Assembly (NCBI GenBank): GCA_900545245.1
Contig: UQYV01000003.1
Coordinates: forward strand, 54,851-118,850
Reading direction: 5' to 3'
Length of the DNA stretch: 64,000 nucleotides
Source of the DNA: an uncultured Bacteroidales bacterium
GTDB taxonomy: Bacteria; Bacteroidota; Bacteroidia; Bacteroidales; UBA932
Shown here: piece after piece, positions 1 through 7,953 of the stretch
How the letters are laid out: every line of letters begins with the position of its first letter
Numbering within the stretch: position 1 is the first letter of the stretch
Made by a program: the position numbers and the translations under genes
Notes under the pieces: model-generated
Databases searched by the model: none
Told to the model about the DNA's origin: nothing
What the model saw: only the letters and a program-made list of their open reading frames with translations

Positions 1-1555
1 ATTCCGCGGCGGCGACTCTCCCGTGGGGGCGCAGTACGGTCTTTGGGACAGACGCTACGGAGGCTGCTACACTCAGGAGCAGATGCGCGAAATCATAGCC
101 TACGCTAAGTTCCGCAACATCACCATAATCCCCGAGATAGATCTCCCCGGACACAGTCAGGCCATCGCCCGCGTGCTTCCGGAAATTCTCTGCGACTATG
201 CTCCAGACACCGTCCGGACGGCTGGCTATGACACGCGCGGGGTCTGGTGCGTCTCCCGAGAGGAAAACTACCGTCTTTTGGACGACATAATCTCGGAAGT
301 CGCGGCTCTCTTTCCGTCGGAGTACATCCACATCGGCGGCGACGAGGTCGGGATGAAGGGCTGGCTGTCATGCCCTCACTGCTCCGCTCTCATGAGGGAG
401 AGGGAATTCACCGACCCGAAGCAGCTTGAGGACCTGTTCATGAAGCGGGTCACCGACATCGTAAAGGCCAAGGGCAAGACACCGGTAGCGTGGTGGGACA
501 AGGATGTGATTACCGATACATTCACCAAGGAAAGCCTCGTTTGTGCATGGCAGGACATCCCTGCCTGCCGCAACGCCATGGCTAAGGGCTACAGGACAGT
601 CTTCATGTCGGCGTGGCATCTCTACTTCGACATGAAGCAGGGCCCGCACGACCCGGGGCAGGACTGGGGCGGCATAATCGACTGGCACAGGGTCTATGAC
701 CTCGATCTCGGACGGCTCGGAGTGACTGACGCGGAAAAATCTGTTGTCATCGGCTACGAAGGAGCGTTCTGGGCGGAGACCCATCTCCAGAACGCTCCGG
801 AATCCCCGGACTACCTCGATTTCATGCTCTGGCCCCGCGCCGCTGCGCTCGGAGCAATGTCCTGGGGCAAGAAACTTTCGGGTGAGGAGTTCGCGGAATA
901 TATGAGGACACGACACTATCCGAGGCTATCTGCAATGGGCGTCGCGTTCCGTCTTCCGGAGCCTTCAGTGACATGGGAAAATGGTCTTCTCTCCGCTTCT
1001 GCGGAAGATGGGGAGACAATTCTCTGCATAAAGAACGGAGGCAGTCCGAAGGCTTATTATAGGCCGTTCAAGACCGCGCATCCCGAGAGTTACTCCTTTG
1101 TCGCCCGTTTCGGAAGCGGCTGCAGCGTCCCGGTCAAGGCACGGCAGTGCTGCGACACCATAGCCCCGGCATTCCGACTCAGTTCATCCCTGCCCGAAGA
1201 CGGCTGGAAACCATTCTCCGGAGTCGAGGCATACAGGGACAAGGCTCATTTCTCCTCCACGCCGCACGATGGTGACTGGATTCGGATTGACTTCTCCAAT
1301 CCGGTAAAGTGCCGTGAAATCGCCCTCAAGACCGGCGAAGCTCATTTCGCCAGCGGTGGCTTCCCTTACGGACGGGTCGAAGTCTCATACGATGGAAAGC
1401 ATTTCCACAGAGTCGGCGAACTCATCGACGGCGGCGCCTCCATATTCCCGAAACGTCCCGTCCGCTCCGTGAGACTCGTGTGCACTTTCACCGGCAACGG
1501 ACGCGACCTGACGATACTCCAGCCCATAAGGGTATATCCCGTTTTGACGGAATAA
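1..1555 (+). CDS. GH20 beta-N-acetylhexosaminidase, 5' partial
   Basis: The frame is open from base 2 through the left edge, so the N-terminus lies outside the window; the first GTG at 23 is internal. About 517 residues remain. They carry the GH20 TIM-barrel strand motifs: a PEIDLPGHS block, then HIGGDEV near bases 329-349, where the adjacent Asp-Glu is the catalytic pair used in substrate-assisted hydrolysis of terminal GlcNAc/GalNAc. Trp-rich barrel segments follow (VAWWDKD, AFWAET, LWPRAAALGAMSW). The last 150 residues or so look like a galactose-binding/discoidin-type sandwich, as often appended to secreted Bacteroidales GH20 enzymes. It heads a same-strand run of four carbohydrate genes. 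Family call is firm; exact substrate is not. Confidence 0.92.
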   Translation, partial: FRGGDSPVGAQYGLWDRRYGGCYTQEQMREIIAYAKFRNITIIPEIDLPGHSQAIARVLPEILCDYAPDTVRTAGYDTRGVWCVSREENYRLLDDIISEVAALFPSEYIHIGGDEVGMKGWLSCPHCSALMREREFTDPKQLEDLFMKRVTDIVKAKGKTPVAWWDKDVITDTFTKESLVCAWQDIPACRNAMAKGYRTVFMSAWHLYFDMKQGPHDPGQDWGGIIDWHRVYDLDLGRLGVTDAEKSVVIGYEGAFWAETHLQNAPESPDYLDFMLWPRAAALGAMSWGKKLSGEEFAEYMRTRHYPRLSAMGVAFRLPEPSVTWENGLLSASAEDGETILCIKNGGSPKAYYRPFKTAHPESYSFVARFGSGCSVPVKARQCCDTIAPAFRLSSSLPEDGWKPFSGVEAYRDKAHFSSTPHDGDWIRIDFSNPVKCREIALKTGEAHFASGGFPYGRVEVSYDGKHFHRVGELIDGGASIFPKRPVRSVRLVCTFTGNGRDLTILQPIRVYPVLTE

Positions 1556-1626
1556 TGAAATATATGTTCCCGAATAATTCTGGATATTGATAATATGTAA
1601 ATGTATATAGATAAGACGATTCTATC

Positions 1627-2592
1627 ATGAAGCACAATTTTTTAAAAGCGACTGCGGTTCTTGCAGCGACGACTTTTTCTGTGATTTCCTGCGGGCCGAA
1701 GCAGACGGAGTGGAGCGGGTGGACAAACCCGGTGATTGAGGGACGCTATGCCGACCCGGAGGGCGTGATGTACGGTGACGAGCTGTGGATATACCCTACG
1801 ACTTCGGGGGCTGCGGCCGACCATAAATATTACCATTTCGACGCATTCTCGTCGAAGGACCTCAAGACTTGGGTGAAGCACGAGGACGTGATTACGGAAA
1901 ATGAGGTGTCGTGGCTCCGCAAGTGCTTCTGGGCTCCGGCCGCCCTCACGAAGGACGGAAAATACTACATCTTCTTCTCCTGCAACGATATATATGAGGG
2001 AGACTACGGCGGAATAGGAGTCGCAGTTGCTGACAATCCCGCCGGCCCGTTCCATGACCTGCTCGGCAAGCCTTTAGTCGGCGAAATCGTGAACAAGGCG
2101 CAGCCGATTGACCAGTTCGTCTTTCAGGACCCTGCCACGGGCGACTGGCTGATGTGCTACGGAGGCTGGGGACGCTGCAACATCGTGCGCCTTTCTGACG
2201 ACTTCACCCGTCTCCTGCCTTTCGCCGACGGGGAAACCTACAAGGAAATCACCCCGGAGGGCTATGTCGAGGGACCGTTCATGCTCTGCCGTGACGGCAA
2301 GTACTATTTCATGTGGAGCGAGGGCGGCTACTGGACTGACGACTATTGCGTTGCCTACGCCGTCGCCGACACTCCATTCGGCCCGTTCGAGCGCAAGGCG
2401 ACCATCCTGAAGAGCGACTATGTCCACGGCACCGGTCCCGGGCACCACAGCGTCGTGAAGCACGGTGACGACTACTACATCATCTACCACCGCCACCCGA
2501 TCGGCTACAGCGACGGCAGCGACCGTGTCGTGTGCATCGACAAACTTGAATTTGATGAAAATGGCGACATTTTGCCTGTTAAAATGTCATAA
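1627..2592 (+). CDS. GH43-type glycoside hydrolase, lipoprotein
   Basis: A 321-residue protein with a type II signal peptide (lipobox around VISCG, Cys near residue 22), so probably anchored in the outer or inner membrane. The mature part is a five-bladed beta-propeller of GH43 type. Expected catalytic residues are visible: the general base Asp43 in YADPEG, a likely pKa-modulating Asp162 (PIDQF), and the acid Glu215 in GYVEGPF. GH43 members act on arabinose, xylose or galactose linkages; the subfamily cannot be assigned by eye. Length is that of a single-domain GH43. It sits 71 bp after the GH20 gene and 132 bp before GH30, probably one transcription unit. Confidence 0.88.
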   Translation: MKHNFLKATAVLAATTFSVISCGPKQTEWSGWTNPVIEGRYADPEGVMYGDELWIYPTTSGAAADHKYYHFDAFSSKDLKTWVKHEDVITENEVSWLRKCFWAPAALTKDGKYYIFFSCNDIYEGDYGGIGVAVADNPAGPFHDLLGKPLVGEIVNKAQPIDQFVFQDPATGDWLMCYGGWGRCNIVRLSDDFTRLLPFADGETYKEITPEGYVEGPFMLCRDGKYYFMWSEGGYWTDDYCVAYAVADTPFGPFERKATILKSDYVHGTGPGHHSVVKHGDDYYIIYHRHPIGYSDGSDRVVCIDKLEFDENGDILPVKMS

Positions 2593-2724
2593 TGTTTTGA
2601 GCGTCTTTTTGGCCATATTTTCCCATTTTGTTCGTCATTTAGCACCACTAAACTCATCACAAAACAGAAAAATCTGACTCAAAAATACATCTCAAAACTT
2701 CCAGTATCCCCATACACAAATAGA

Positions 2725-4317
2725 ATGAAAATGATGACAAAAATACATATCTTGCTGACCTTTCTGATTTGCGGCTGCGCTCCGGCTCTCGCGCAGCCGC
2801 GTGCGGTGAGCGTCAATCCGTCGGAGAGGTTTCAGACCATAGACAATTTCACCGCTTCGGACGCATGGAGCGGGGAATTTGTCGGGCGGTACTGGGGCGA
2901 GGCGGAGAAGTCACGCATCGCGCGCTGGCTTTTCAGCCGGGAGACGGACGAGGCGGGGAACCCGTGCGGAATCGGGCTGTCAATGTGGAGGGTGAACCTT
3001 GGCGGGGGCTCTTTGGAGCAGGAAAATCCTGACATATTGCCTTATCAGAGGCGTGCCGAGTCCTATCTCACGACGGACGGCAGCGGCTATGACTGGAGCA
3101 AGTGCCCTGGACAGCGGTGGTTTGTCTCAAAGGCTGCAGAACTCGGCTGCAACGACTTCCTGCTCTTTTCCAACACCCCTCCCGTGCAGTTTACCTTGAA
3201 CGGCCGCGGTTGGGCGCCTACGACCGACTCCGCCAATCTACGTCCTGAATGCTACACCGCGTTTGCGGGCTATCTCGCAGATGTAGCGGCGCACTATCTT
3301 GAGAACGGCTGGAAGGTCTCCTACATCAGCCCAATCAACGAGCCGAACGTGAGGTGGAACTCCCCGCGTCAGGAAGGCTCGTCGTGGCGGATTGACCAGA
3401 TGTACCGCGTCTTTTCCGAACTTGACTCGGCTCTTACTGCCCGCGAGGGACTTGGCGGGGTGAAGATAGCGGTGGGGGAGAGTGGCGACCTTAAATATTT
3501 CTACTCCACCTCCGACTATCTTCAGCAGGGTTTCGGCGGCTCTGACCTTGCCCCGGCCTTCCTCGTGCGGCATTTCTGGGACAGTTCCAGTCCTTATTAC
3601 CTCGGAAATTTCAGTCATGTCCCGCGCATGATTGTCGGGCATGACTACTGGAGCGAGACCACAAACCGCCAGATGAGGGATGTGCGCCGTCGGGTCTATG
3701 ATGTCTGCGCCGAGTACGGCATCGGCTTCCAACAATCGGAGTGGTGCCTGCTGCCGTCTTCGATTATCAAGATTAAGGACGGTATGACCCATGAGGACTA
3801 TGCCTGCGGCGACATTGACGTGGCTCTTCTGATGGGAAGGCTGATACACAGCGACATGACTGTGGCGAACGCTGCTGCGTGGGGCTACTGGAAGGCTATG
3901 GAGGTTAAGGGCGACCATGCCCTGATTGCTCTCTGGCCGGAGGACGGCGACCTTCACAATGGCGGGCGCGCCACGGCGAACAAGCTGCTCTGGGCGCTGG
4001 GCAACTACAGCTTCTTCATCCGCCCGGGCTATGTCCGCATAGCGTGTGGCGGTGCAGATGACCTGGGCGGGCTCGCCGTGTCCGCATATATGTCCCCGGA
4101 GGGCGACAGGCTCGTGCTTGTCGGCGTGAACTCCGGCTTTCGGGACGAGGACATATCCCTCAGGCTTCCGCCCGTTGTCCGAAGGAAAGTCTCTGCGGTG
4201 AAGGTCTTCCGCACGGATTCCCGCACCGACTTCTCCATCGTCGGCTCTTCGGAGCGCGTGCCGTCGTCCATAACTGCAAGGCAGCGTTCAATTACAACGA
4301 TAGTCATTGACTTATAA
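2725..4317 (+). CDS. GH30 glycoside hydrolase (endo-beta-1,6-galactanase-like)
   Basis: A 530-residue secreted enzyme with a signal peptide ending near ALAQ. Start ATG AAA ATG ATG; the following Met codons are alternatives. The catalytic (beta/alpha)8 barrel shows the GH30 acid/base Glu206 in ISPINEPN and nucleophile Glu339 in FQQSEW. The early motif FQTIDNFTASDAW and the run GIGLSMWRVNLGGGS are typical of the family, and the C-terminal 100 residues form the usual GH30 side beta-sandwich. GH30 includes beta-1,6-galactanases, glucosylceramidases and xylanases; an endo-beta-1,6-galactanase role would match the arabinogalactan-type enzymes elsewhere in the window, but that is inference. Confidence 0.87.
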   Translation: MKMMTKIHILLTFLICGCAPALAQPRAVSVNPSERFQTIDNFTASDAWSGEFVGRYWGEAEKSRIARWLFSRETDEAGNPCGIGLSMWRVNLGGGSLEQENPDILPYQRRAESYLTTDGSGYDWSKCPGQRWFVSKAAELGCNDFLLFSNTPPVQFTLNGRGWAPTTDSANLRPECYTAFAGYLADVAAHYLENGWKVSYISPINEPNVRWNSPRQEGSSWRIDQMYRVFSELDSALTAREGLGGVKIAVGESGDLKYFYSTSDYLQQGFGGSDLAPAFLVRHFWDSSSPYYLGNFSHVPRMIVGHDYWSETTNRQMRDVRRRVYDVCAEYGIGFQQSEWCLLPSSIIKIKDGMTHEDYACGDIDVALLMGRLIHSDMTVANAAAWGYWKAMEVKGDHALIALWPEDGDLHNGGRATANKLLWALGNYSFFIRPGYVRIACGGADDLGGLAVSAYMSPEGDRLVLVGVNSGFRDEDISLRLPPVVRRKVSAVKVFRTDSRTDFSIVGSSERVPSSITARQRSITTIVIDL

Positions 4318-4358
4318 TACATCCCAGTAAAACAATATCCCCGGAAAATCATATTTCG

Positions 4359-7106
4359 ATGAAAAAATATATCCTCACTCTCGCTTCAATTCTTTTTTCG
4401 CTCATTTTCGAAGTTTCGCTCTCCGCACAGGAATTTTTCCGCATCGCGGCACACGACTCTTCGGAGGATTCAAAGAAGTCTGCGGACGTCGTCTGCACCG
4501 GAGAACACGACGAACTCACGATTCAGAAGATTCTGGACGGTTTTGACGGCACGATGACCCGGGGATGCCACATCCTTTTCTACGACGGGAACTACAATAT
4601 CGACGGGTTTTACACCGACCCGCGTTTCCCGATGCCGACCGCGCTCAGGGTCCGCAAGACTGCGGGTGTGGTGCTGCGCGGAATCGACGAGAGCAGCCTG
4701 CGCAAGAATTCCGGCGTGCTCTTCAACGTGCGTCCACGGGCTTACGAGGGAATTGCCCCGTCTGTTCAAATGAATGTGATTGCGTGCTCGAATGACAATA
4801 TGTATAACACGAATCACTTGACAATAAGGAACTTGTCTATAATACTTCCGGATATAAACCATAAGGTGATATGCATCAACACCTTCTATGCGGGAGCGGC
4901 GATACTGGAGAACATACGCCTGTCCTCAATCGGCTGCGGCCCCGGAAAGATGCCGGTGGAGGGTTCCGTGGGCGTGCGCGGGTCGAACATAAACCCTAAC
5001 GGCGTTGGGCATCACTGGAACGATGTTCTCGCTGACGGGTTTTATGAGGCGTTTCAGATTGGCGGCGAACATCTCGTGGCAACGAACCTTCTGGGCTACA
5101 GGAGCTATTACGGCTATACTTTCGGGAACTATGACGTGGTGGAGCAGTCGAAGGCCTCCGGCTGGTACGGAGTGTGGGAGCACCCGATTACACTGATAAA
5201 CTGCAGCGAGGAAGGCTGCGCGTCGCTTCCACTGTTCAATGTCTGCGGCGGTTCCCGCAGGCCGCATTCTCGTGGTTATCAGGTGGTTGACCTCATCTCG
5301 CACACGGTCGAGTTCAGAGAGAAGGAGAACCCTACTCTCGCCCCTGTGCTTCCGGCCCGGGAGACTGTTCCGGGTTCATGGTGCGGAAACATCACTTTCT
5401 GCGGGAACAAGTTTGCCGAGAGTATGGAGAACGCAGTTGATGTGCCGTTCTGGGAAAAGGGCTCGGGGGAGCGCTTCTTCACGCGCAACTCCGCGCATTC
5501 CCTTTCGGGGACTTCCGCGGAGAGGGAGAGCTACCTGCCTATGTATATGCAGCAGTACTACGACACCGACCTCGAAAAGCTCCTGATTTATAACGGTTCC
5601 GACTGGGTGGATACTATGGGCAATGCAGCGGAGCCTCTGAAGCCCTCGTTTGACCGTGCGCTCATCCCGCAGCCGGTGTTCGATGCCGAGCCGGGCTATG
5701 TGGAACTCTACTGGAAGGCTTGGGAGCAGGCTTATGCTCATGTCAAGTGGCAGAAGGGGCTCGTGCAGCCGCTCTATATGGACGAGGGGCTCTGGGACGA
5801 CACCATCTGGATCTGGGACTCGGAGTTCATGGTGATGTTCTGCAAGTATGCCCCGAAACTTTTCCCGGGCATCCAGACGCTCGACAACTTCTATTACACT
5901 ATGCTTGAAGACAGCGGCTCGTCCCTGCGCATCCAGCATCCTGACAACCCTCCTTTCTTCGCATGGGTGGAGAACGACTACTACAAGATAACCGGGGACA
6001 GGGATCACATCCGTGAACTGCTTCTCGACAAGAAGTTTCTCCAACGCTACTGGGACCTTTTCCCGACTCTCTCTTCAGAGCGTAAGCTTCAGTTTGACCA
6101 CTATCCCATAGCACTGAAGTACAAGGGTATAGGATATGAATGGAGCGGGATTTCGAGCGGAATGGACAACACTCCGCGCACCCGTGCAGGCAAAGGGATG
6201 CTCTGGGTCGATGCCATCTCACAGCAGGCCCTTTCCGCGCTCTACATCTCGCGCCTTGCCAAGGTGGCTGGTGACGGAGCCACGGCCCGCGAGTTCGAGA
6301 AGAAATGGAAAGAGCTGCGGAGGATTGTGAACAAGTACTATTGGGACGATTCAGACGGATGTTACTACGATATCGTGCCAGCACCTTCCGGCGAGACTGC
6401 TTCGGTGGCGGATGTCCAGGCATCCCCGTCCGCGTGGCGCACGACGGGCATCTTGACTCCGGCGTCATTTTGGCCGATGCTCGCGGAAATCCCTTCGAAG
6501 GCTCAGGCAAGGCGCATGACCGAATTTGCCCTGCGTCCCGACAAACTCGGAGGAGAGGTCCCTTGGGTGACCGTCTCGCGTGACGACCCGGACTTCGACG
6601 CGAATGACGGATGGTACTGGCGCGGCTCTATGTGGCTCCCGACCGCCTACATGGGCATCAAGGCTCTTGAAAAGTACGACTTCATGGAGGCCGCCGACAC
6701 AACTGCCGAGCAGGTTCTCTCGTGGATGCTCCGCACATGGCGCGACTATGAACCGCACACAATCTGGGAATGCTATTCCCCGACCGCACCTGCCCCGAGC
6801 AGCAACCACGGCAAGCGCGTCCGTCCCGACTTCTGCGGCTGGTCCGCCCTCGGTCCAATATCCCTCTTCATCGAGAACGTCCTCGGCTTCCACGACATCG
6901 ACGCCTCCTCCCGCACCGTCCGCTGGGACATCCGTCACGACTGCCGCCACGGCCTGAACAACCTCACTTTCGGCGACACGACCACCGACCTCCTCTACGA
7001 CCCGGCAGCCTCCACCGTTACCATTCGCAGCAACAAGCCCTACTGCCTCATCCTCAACGGCAAGTCCCACCGCATCCGAGCCGGAGTAACAACGATTTCT
7101 ATCTGA
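4359..7106 (+). CDS. Two-domain protein: right-handed beta-helix plus MGH1/GH63-like alpha/alpha toroid
   Basis: A 915-residue secreted protein; the signal peptide ends near SLSAQ. Residues about 25-430 look like a pectate-lyase-fold beta-helix (repeated short strands, LRGIDESSLR, LTIRNLSI, NNxFAE-like turns). Residues about 450-915 look like an (alpha/alpha)6 glycosidase toroid of the GH63/MGH1/trehalase kind: WDDTIWIWDSEF (about 479-490), YEWSGISSGMDNTPR, WRGSMWLPTAYMGIKAL, and a C-terminal IWECYSP segment with Trp and Glu, which are the conserved substrate-box positions in that clan. The combination in one chain is unusual. It follows GH30 by 41 bp, and its 3' end overlaps the convergent toxin gene by 8 bp. 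Specific activity is unknown. Confidence 0.8.
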   Translation: MKKYILTLASILFSLIFEVSLSAQEFFRIAAHDSSEDSKKSADVVCTGEHDELTIQKILDGFDGTMTRGCHILFYDGNYNIDGFYTDPRFPMPTALRVRKTAGVVLRGIDESSLRKNSGVLFNVRPRAYEGIAPSVQMNVIACSNDNMYNTNHLTIRNLSIILPDINHKVICINTFYAGAAILENIRLSSIGCGPGKMPVEGSVGVRGSNINPNGVGHHWNDVLADGFYEAFQIGGEHLVATNLLGYRSYYGYTFGNYDVVEQSKASGWYGVWEHPITLINCSEEGCASLPLFNVCGGSRRPHSRGYQVVDLISHTVEFREKENPTLAPVLPARETVPGSWCGNITFCGNKFAESMENAVDVPFWEKGSGERFFTRNSAHSLSGTSAERESYLPMYMQQYYDTDLEKLLIYNGSDWVDTMGNAAEPLKPSFDRALIPQPVFDAEPGYVELYWKAWEQAYAHVKWQKGLVQPLYMDEGLWDDTIWIWDSEFMVMFCKYAPKLFPGIQTLDNFYYTMLEDSGSSLRIQHPDNPPFFAWVENDYYKITGDRDHIRELLLDKKFLQRYWDLFPTLSSERKLQFDHYPIALKYKGIGYEWSGISSGMDNTPRTRAGKGMLWVDAISQQALSALYISRLAKVAGDGATAREFEKKWKELRRIVNKYYWDDSDGCYYDIVPAPSGETASVADVQASPSAWRTTGILTPASFWPMLAEIPSKAQARRMTEFALRPDKLGGEVPWVTVSRDDPDFDANDGWYWRGSMWLPTAYMGIKALEKYDFMEAADTTAEQVLSWMLRTWRDYEPHTIWECYSPTAPAPSSNHGKRVRPDFCGWSALGPISLFIENVLGFHDIDASSRTVRWDIRHDCRHGLNNLTFGDTTTDLLYDPAASTVTIRSNKPYCLILNGKSHRIRAGVTTISI

Positions 7107-7371
7107 ACAATTCAGAATGAGACCCGAATCTTATTAACCTTATCAGGTTCTCATTTTCATCAATCCATATAAGCAGAGTGTCATTTTCGATGTGACACTC
7201 CATATATCCTTTATACTCACCGCTCAACATATGTGGTTTGTAGTGTTCAGGAAGGCTCTCTCCCTGCAACAATATATTTACGACATTGTACAGTTTCTTC
7301 AATGTCTCAGGTCTGCTTTTGAACCTTTTGATGTCTTTCTTGAATCTGCTTGATGCTACAATCTCTTTCAT
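7099..7371 (-). CDS. YafQ/RelE-family mRNA interferase toxin
   Basis: A 90-residue basic protein with the YafQ-type start (SSRFKKDIKRFKSR) and C-terminal half (GEYKGYMECHIENDTLLIWIDENENLIRLIRFGSHSELF). In this family the toxin cleaves mRNA in the ribosomal A site, and a C-terminal His (here in GSHSELF) belongs to the active site. Its ATG overlaps the stop of the antitoxin gene by 4 bp (ATGA), the usual coupled order antitoxin then toxin. The 3' end runs 8 bp into the convergent glycosidase gene. Confidence 0.88.
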   Translation of the reverse strand: MKEIVASSRFKKDIKRFKSRPETLKKLYNVVNILLQGESLPEHYKPHMLSGEYKGYMECHIENDTLLIWIDENENLIRLIRFGSHSELFR

Positions 7372-7610
7372 TCAAGTGATTTTAAGAACGATTCGTAATT
7401 TGACATATCAACCTTGGTGAGGTTATCGGCTTCTTTCATAGCGGCCAAAGTTTCGTCATTTGGTTCATCAAAGACCGCATCCAAAAGGACACTTTCTACA
7501 TAATTATTGAGGCTTCTGTTTTCTTTCTTTGCCTTAACTCTCAGTCTGTCAAGTAAATCCGCCCGCAGCCTGAATGCCGTTTGTCTTCTGTTCGATACCA
7601 CTGTTTCCAT
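7368..7610 (-). CDS. Ribbon-helix-helix-type antitoxin
   Basis: An 80-residue protein. The first 45 residues have the ribbon-helix-helix pattern: a short strand (RQTAFRLRADLL) followed by two helices (DRLRVKAKKENRSLNNYVESVLLDAV), a DNA-binding dimer fold. The acidic C-terminal tail (DEPNDETLAAMKEADNLTKVDMSNYESFLKSL) would wrap and neutralise the toxin encoded immediately downstream. It is expected to repress its own promoter with the toxin as co-repressor; an AT-rich direct repeat lies just upstream at 7637-7655. Confidence 0.85.
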   Translation of the reverse strand: METVVSNRRQTAFRLRADLLDRLRVKAKKENRSLNNYVESVLLDAVFDEPNDETLAAMKEADNLTKVDMSNYESFLKSLE

Positions 7611-7636
7611 TATATTCTTATATTTAATATTACAAA

Positions 7637-7655
7637 TATATAACGTTTATATAAC
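7637..7655 (-). promoter_or_regulatory. Candidate operator of the toxin-antitoxin operon
   Basis: Two copies of TATATAAC separated by GTT (7637-7644 and 7648-7655) lie about 27 bp upstream of the antitoxin start. Tandem half-sites with an 11-bp period suit a ribbon-helix-helix repressor. The sequence is seen; the role is inferred. Confidence 0.35.
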
Positions 7656-7750
7656 AAAACAAAGCGATTGTAAGGAAAAAGGCGTAAAAGCACCGTGCGA
7701 AGAACAGCGAAGCGCAAGCCAGTGCGATAGAGAACAGAGTAGGGTTAATA

Positions 7751-7782
7751 AAAAAAGGCCGGATCACAATCCGGTCTTTTTT
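7751..7782 (-). terminator. Rho-independent terminator after tRNA-His
   Basis: An 8-bp stem (GGCCGGAT with ATCCGGTC, one G-U pair) and 4-nt loop are flanked by A6 on the left and T6 on the right, so the hairpin could work in both directions. It begins about 11 bp past the 3' end of the minus-strand tRNA. Confidence 0.85.
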
Positions 7783-7793
7783 ATTAATTTGAG

Positions 7794-7868
7794 GGTGCCC
7801 GGTCGGATTCGAACCGACGACATTCAGAACCACAATCTGACGCTCTAACCAACTGAACTACGGGCACC
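7794..7868 (-). tRNA. tRNA-His (GTG)
   Basis: The minus strand folds as a cloverleaf: acceptor GTGCCCG pairs with CGGGCAC, the D arm has AGTTGGTTAGAGC, the anticodon loop is TTGTGGT (anticodon GTG), and the T arm contains GGTTCGAATCC. An extra G at -1 (7868) opposite C73 (7794) is the hallmark of tRNA-His. CCA is not encoded. Confidence 0.97.
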
Positions 7869-7953
7869 ATGTTGTTTTGGGACTGCAAAGATAGACAAAT
7901 TCCGTCGTTATGCAAAAAAAATGTTATTTTTGTATGATTATTTTTGAAAATCA

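Noticed and set aside
3238..3957. 239-codon minus-strand frame inside the GH30 gene
   Set aside because: GH30 catalytic motifs on the plus strand account for this DNA; the opposite frame is a shadow.
1..7106. Second complete polysaccharide utilisation locus
   Set aside because: No SusC/SusD pair or regulator is present beside these four genes in the window.
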